DNA from: Desulfocucumis palustris
GTDB taxonomy: Bacteria > Bacillota > Desulfotomaculia > Desulfotomaculales > Desulfocucumaceae
Reading direction: 5' to 3'
Assembly (NCBI RefSeq): GCF_002933875.1
Contig: NZ_BFAV01000162.1
Coordinates: forward strand, 1 to 53,019
Length of the DNA: 53,019 nt
This document shows, one piece after another, positions 50,006 to 53,019 of the stretch; the first letter of the stretch is position 1, and each line of letters starts with the position of its first letter. Both the position numbers and the translations under genes were made by a program. The notes beneath the pieces were generated by a model. The model saw nothing but the letters and a program-made list of their open reading frames with translations. It made no database searches and was not told where the DNA came from.

Positions 50006-52282
50006 CTACGCCACCCCCTCCTGCTTCTCCGGTACCGGCTGCAGCCCATTCTTTACCGCCCAGGCATCAAGGTTGGCCTGCGCTTCCGCCTGGCTGGCCA
50101 CCATGGGCATGGCCGGGGATTCCATGCGGTAATGACCGCCGAAACGGTGCGACTTCCAGAAGGTACCATATTCCTCCTCGCCGTCGGCAGAGACAAAGAA
50201 TTCACGGCCTTTGGTGTCGAGGTAGCGCCTGAGCTCGGGAGCCGGCTCAGGCTCGGGTTCTTGGATATTCTCTCCCGCGCACCTGCTGCACAGGTCCGGC
50301 TCTACCCAGTAGCAACCGCCCGGGCAGGCGGCGTCATCGGTGCAGCCGCAGACACGGCAAGTGCCGTGTCCGTCAGGGTCTTCTTCAGCGCATTCGCTCC
50401 GGGGGCACCAGTCTGGAGCTATATCCGGATTAAACTCTCGGTCCGGTGCGATTTTTCTCTTAAAGTCGAGAAAGTCGCAGCAATAATGCGTATGCGGTTC
50501 GCATGGCCGTTTCTCAACGGCATCTCCATTGGAAACCATGTGCTGAGTGTAGGTATATTCCCCACTGTACCAATGGCCTATATCACACGTTCCGCAGCGG
50601 TACCTTCCCCCCGGGCCCGCGCCGACATCAGCTTCCGTCTTCGGACTTGGTTTTTTATCCATGCCGCGTTTTTTAGCTTCCCTGAGAAGCTTTTGCATCC
50701 CGCTCGTTCGATCTTCATGCTCGAGACAATAGATTAACTCCTCGTCAGTGAGCAGGGGAATGTTGGTGTTGTAGTTTATGTCGCCGCAGCTGTTGTTCAA
50801 AATCCAGCCTACCCTGTTGCTGATTTTTCTCGCCGGCTCTTTTTCCGATGCCGGAACACCTTTCAGAAACCACTCCACCATGCCGGCGGTTTCCATCCCC
50901 AGGGCAAGGGCCGGCCACTCGAATATAATTCGTATGAGCTGGGCTTCGGACAGGTTTTTCAGTACGCCAAGCAGGTGCGGCCACCCCTCGGCGTCACACG
51001 GCAGGCCGTCCTCCCAGTCCCCCGGAAGTGGGCCGGCCACGCGCTCGAGGTATTCAAAAACGTCGCAGTGGACCGGATACTCAAAACCACCCAACATTGC
51101 GCCGGCAATATATATCAGGGCATCCTTGCCGACGTCAGCAAACGTCATGCCATCCAGCTTCTTGTTGACCAGTTGCTCAATTTCCGCCTCGGCGGAGGAT
51201 TCGGTCTGCTTTTTTTCTTTCGCCTTTCTGTCCCTGGCTTCGCGCTGGCCAGCCTCATAGTCTTTTTCGCAGGCCGCGAAGGAATCCGGCGCCAGACAGA
51301 TATGCCGCGTCCCGTCTATGCCGCGCCATCGGCCCAGTTTGTAGTGTTCGCACTCTTTAGCCCGGCAGTAGTCGCCGAACCAGACATTTGAGTGCCGGAC
51401 AGCCTCCGGCAGGTCGTCGATAAGGATGGCGTCCGGATACTTTTCAAACAACTCGGCCTCCTGCTCCTCTTGTGCCGCCTGCTGGGCCTCCTTTTGTTTG
51501 GCATCCCAGCAGGCCGGCTTCAGGCAACGCAATTCTTCTCTGTCGTCGGACCAAGGATACTTCAGCATGGTCTTTTTCTTGCACTTTTCGCAGCCGTCCG
51601 TGTCAAACTTGGGACCGCCCAAGCCCGGCTGATGAGCGGGAGGCGGTGTCAGACAGCGGGAAGCATTCCATACCTCCCTGGCCACCGCCCGGGCCACCTC
51701 TTTCACCGTCATTCCTTCTTCGGCGGCCTTTTCGGCCACCGCCTCGATGACGGCCGGGCCAGCCTTCTTGCAGGCCAGCAACTCCTTTGCCGCGCCGGCA
51801 GAAATTATTCCACGTGAAATATTTTCTTTCACGCTATCAGGCAGCTCTAATAAACGCAAACGATTTGCTATCTGGGCCTGGCTGCATCCGATTTTTTTAG
51901 CCAGCTCCTCCTGGGTATACCCGCCGGCATCAAGCAAAGTCTTTAGGCCTTTCGCCTCCTCGACCGGGTTAACATCCTTGCGCTGCCAATTCTCGATAAT
52001 CATTGCCTCCAGTTCCTGCTCCGGCGTATAATCCTTAACCACCACCGGCACCAGGTCCAACCCGGCATCCACCGCCGCCCTCCAGCGACGTTCACCACAA
52101 ACCAGACGCCACATATGCGGCTCCTTTTCCGTATCCGCCACCACAACCAGAGGCTGAATCACCCCATGCTGCTTAATATTTTCCACTAATTCAGCCATCG
52201 CTTCAGGTTCAAAAGTCTTACGCGGATTATGCGGATTGGGATAAATTAAGCCAGGAGATATTTCTTTGTAAATGTCCGGCAT
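50006..52282 (-). CDS. Large ParB-like protein with zinc-finger C-terminus
   Basis: This protein of about 758 residues starts with a ParB/Srx domain (about 8-100, with the box GERRWRAAVDAGLDLVPVVV) and a helix-turn-helix (about 120-170, YTQEELAKKIGCSQAQIANRL), as in Spo0J-type proteins. The remaining 550 residues are unusual: a CEKC..C..C cluster near 250-280, a helical middle and a second Cys/His-rich part near 600-720. ATG 52282 has GGGGGTG eight bases upstream. The gene lies next to ssb, as ParB-like genes do in leading regions of F-type plasmids. It carries a parS-like site in its own coding region. Partition or an entry function are both possible. Confidence 0.82.
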   Translation of the reverse strand: MPDIYKEISPGLIYPNPHNPRKTFEPEAMAELVENIKQHGVIQPLVVVADTEKEPHMWRLVCGERRWRAAVDAGLDLVPVVVKDYTPEQELEAMIIENWQRKDVNPVEEAKGLKTLLDAGGYTQEELAKKIGCSQAQIANRLRLLELPDSVKENISRGIISAGAAKELLACKKAGPAVIEAVAEKAAEEGMTVKEVARAVAREVWNASRCLTPPPAHQPGLGGPKFDTDGCEKCKKKTMLKYPWSDDREELRCLKPACWDAKQKEAQQAAQEEQEAELFEKYPDAILIDDLPEAVRHSNVWFGDYCRAKECEHYKLGRWRGIDGTRHICLAPDSFAACEKDYEAGQREARDRKAKEKKQTESSAEAEIEQLVNKKLDGMTFADVGKDALIYIAGAMLGGFEYPVHCDVFEYLERVAGPLPGDWEDGLPCDAEGWPHLLGVLKNLSEAQLIRIIFEWPALALGMETAGMVEWFLKGVPASEKEPARKISNRVGWILNNSCGDINYNTNIPLLTDEELIYCLEHEDRTSGMQKLLREAKKRGMDKKPSPKTEADVGAGPGGRYRCGTCDIGHWYSGEYTYTQHMVSNGDAVEKRPCEPHTHYCCDFLDFKRKIAPDREFNPDIAPDWCPRSECAEEDPDGHGTCRVCGCTDDAACPGGCYWVEPDLCSRCAGENIQEPEPEPAPELRRYLDTKGREFFVSADGEEEYGTFWKSHRFGGHYRMESPAMPMVASQAEAQANLDAWAVKNGLQPVPEKQEGVA
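51806..51821. promoter_or_regulatory. parS-like site 2, inside the parB-like gene
   Basis: TATTCCACGTGAAATA differs at two positions from the Bacillus consensus TGTTNCACGTGAAACA. It lies within the coding part for the end of the helix-turn-helix region of the ParB-like protein. ParS sites are often found inside or near parB genes. Confidence 0.6.
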
Positions 52283-52367
52283 TAAAACTGCACCCCCGTC
52301 CATTAAAAAAATATGAAAGGAACAAGGGACTGCCGGCTTCACAACCGGCAATCCCACACTACTTCAA

Positions 52368-52766
52368 TTAAAACGGCGTATCATCGTAGCTGCTTTCACT
52401 GATAAAATCATCAGGCCCAGGGCCCTCTCCATCCTGCTGCTGGGATTCCTTCGCCCTATCCAAAAACTTAACCGTTTCCGCCACAACCTCCGCAGCCTTG
52501 CGGCGGATTCCCTGGTTGTCCTCATAGGAACGGATCTGCAGCCGCCCCTCAACTGCCACAAGGCGGCCCTTGCCCAGATAGTTGGCGCATACCTCCGCTT
52601 TTTTCTGCCAGGTAACGATGTCAATAAAATCAGCTTCCTTTTCCCCCTGCTTGCTGACCCTTCTGTCCACCGCCAAGGTGAACTTGGATACCGGAGTACC
52701 GTTGGGAGTATACCGCAATTCAGGCTCCCTGGTCAGTCTGCCGATCAAAATAATCTTATTAAACAT
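52368..52766 (-). CDS. ssb: Single-stranded DNA-binding protein
   Basis: This 132-residue SSB has an OB-fold (about 1-105: MFNKIILIGRLTREPELRYT, FTLAVDR and VEGRLQIRSYED), a short linker and the acidic tip DDTPF that contacts partner proteins. Plasmid-borne SSB in the leading region coats the incoming strand. It differs from most host SSBs by the Thr in the tip, where DDIPF is usual. It lies 85 bases upstream of the ParB-like gene and may share its operon. Confidence 0.95.
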   Translation of the reverse strand: MFNKIILIGRLTREPELRYTPNGTPVSKFTLAVDRRVSKQGEKEADFIDIVTWQKKAEVCANYLGKGRLVAVEGRLQIRSYEDNQGIRRKAAEVVAETVKFLDRAKESQQQDGEGPGPDDFISESSYDDTPF

Positions 52767-52802
52767 TTTTTGACCACCCTTCTTTAATTAAATCTTTTCA
52801 TT

Positions 52803-52997
52803 TCACGCAAGCAGCTGCCGCACTATGTTTCGGCGCCATGAATAAATACCCACCACCCTGACCAGGGCCAAATACCTCAGCACAGCAATCTGATGCCAAC
52901 ATCCTTGAATTCCATCAAAATACCCCCTTCCTATCACCGGCATCGACTCAAACCGAGACCACATGCCGTTATATTCCCTTCCGCTTTTTATCAGCAT
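52803..52997 (-). CDS. Possible small protein at window end
   Basis: A 64-codon frame begins with ATG 52997, with AAGGA eight bases upstream. The C-terminal part is hydrophobic and basic (VLRYLALVRVVGIYSWRRN). It has no recognised relative and could be non-coding. It lies just upstream of ssb on the same strand. Confidence 0.25.
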   Translation of the reverse strand: MLIKSGREYNGMWSRFESMPVIGRGYFDGIQGCWHQIAVLRYLALVRVVGIYSWRRNIVRQLLA

Positions 52998-53019
52998 CTT
53001 TTATATCCTTAATACTAAA

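Larger units (their letters stand above)
23945..53019. mobile_element. Integrative and conjugative element, right part beyond window
   Basis: From tRNA-Cys to the window end the genes are those of a conjugative element: serine recombinase, replication initiator, type IV secretion genes, coupling protein, relaxase with oriT, Xer-like recombinase, ParB-like protein and SSB. The left boundary is set by the recombinase gene running into tRNA-Cys. I looked for a second copy of the tRNA-Cys 3' end on the right and found none, so the other attachment site lies outside. No ribosomal or housekeeping gene interrupts the block. Confidence 0.85.

Noticed and set aside
52368..53019. Right attachment site within the window
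   Set aside because: No copy of the tRNA-Cys 3' sequence was found, and element-type genes continue to the window end.

Overview
The window looks like part of the chromosome of an endospore-forming, anaerobic Firmicute, most likely a Desulfotomaculum/Pelotomaculum-type member of the Peptococcaceae (inference). The reasons are strong AGGAGG-type ribosome sites with frequent TTG starts, a B. subtilis-like AcuA, Gram-positive type IV pilus genes, an iron-sulfur old-yellow-enzyme reductase, paired sulfite-exporter-type permeases and a Spo0E-like protein. It has two halves that meet at a tRNA cluster at 23.6-24.0 kb.

Left half, 1-23.9 kb, is host chromosome. It holds an MBL-fold hydrolase, two TauE/SafE permeases, an NtrB/NtrC-like sensor kinase and sigma-54 activator, the protein acetyltransferase AcuA, a VanW protein, a PRC-barrel/TPR membrane pair, a flavin/FeS enoate-reductase-like enzyme, TldD, and a nine-gene type IV pilus operon in the order pilC, pilE-like, four minor pilins, pilM, pilN, pilO, with no PilB or PilT beside it. 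A strong promoter then drives tRNA-Asp, -Phe, -Gly and -Cys.

Right half, 23.95-53.0 kb, is a conjugative element whose far end lies outside the window. A large serine recombinase gene ends inside the 3' end of tRNA-Cys, which makes that tRNA the probable integration site. Then follow a replication initiator with iterons inside its gene, an EAL phosphodiesterase, a compact Gram-positive type IV secretion operon (M23 hydrolase, VirB4 in two genes, PrgI/VirB3, VirB6, VirB2-like pilin, VirD4 in two genes) behind a leader terminator, and a MOBP-type relaxase with an RHH accessory protein. Next to these sits an oriT candidate with the IncP-type nic motif TATCCTG/C.

The cargo of greatest interest is one AT-rich gene at 35.07-38.14 kb. 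It is read opposite to its neighbours and encodes a 1023-residue protein with a nitrilase-like amidohydrolase domain carrying an apparent Glu-Lys-Cys triad, a STAND-type NTPase and C-terminal TPR repeats. This architecture suggests a single-gene sensor-effector defence system.

To the right of oriT lies what should be the leading region, entering the recipient first: RHH protein, Xer-like recombinase with a 28-bp 11-6-11 dif-like site, an SOS-controlled Y-family polymerase, many small unknown genes, an HNH nuclease, a 45-residue Spo0E-like protein, a large ParB-like protein and SSB. Most of these genes use the predicted transferred strand as template, as in leading regions of F-type plasmids. 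Two parS-like sites lie within the element. Together the parts describe an element able to excise, replicate, partition, resolve multimers, transfer and possibly defend its host or delay its sporulation.
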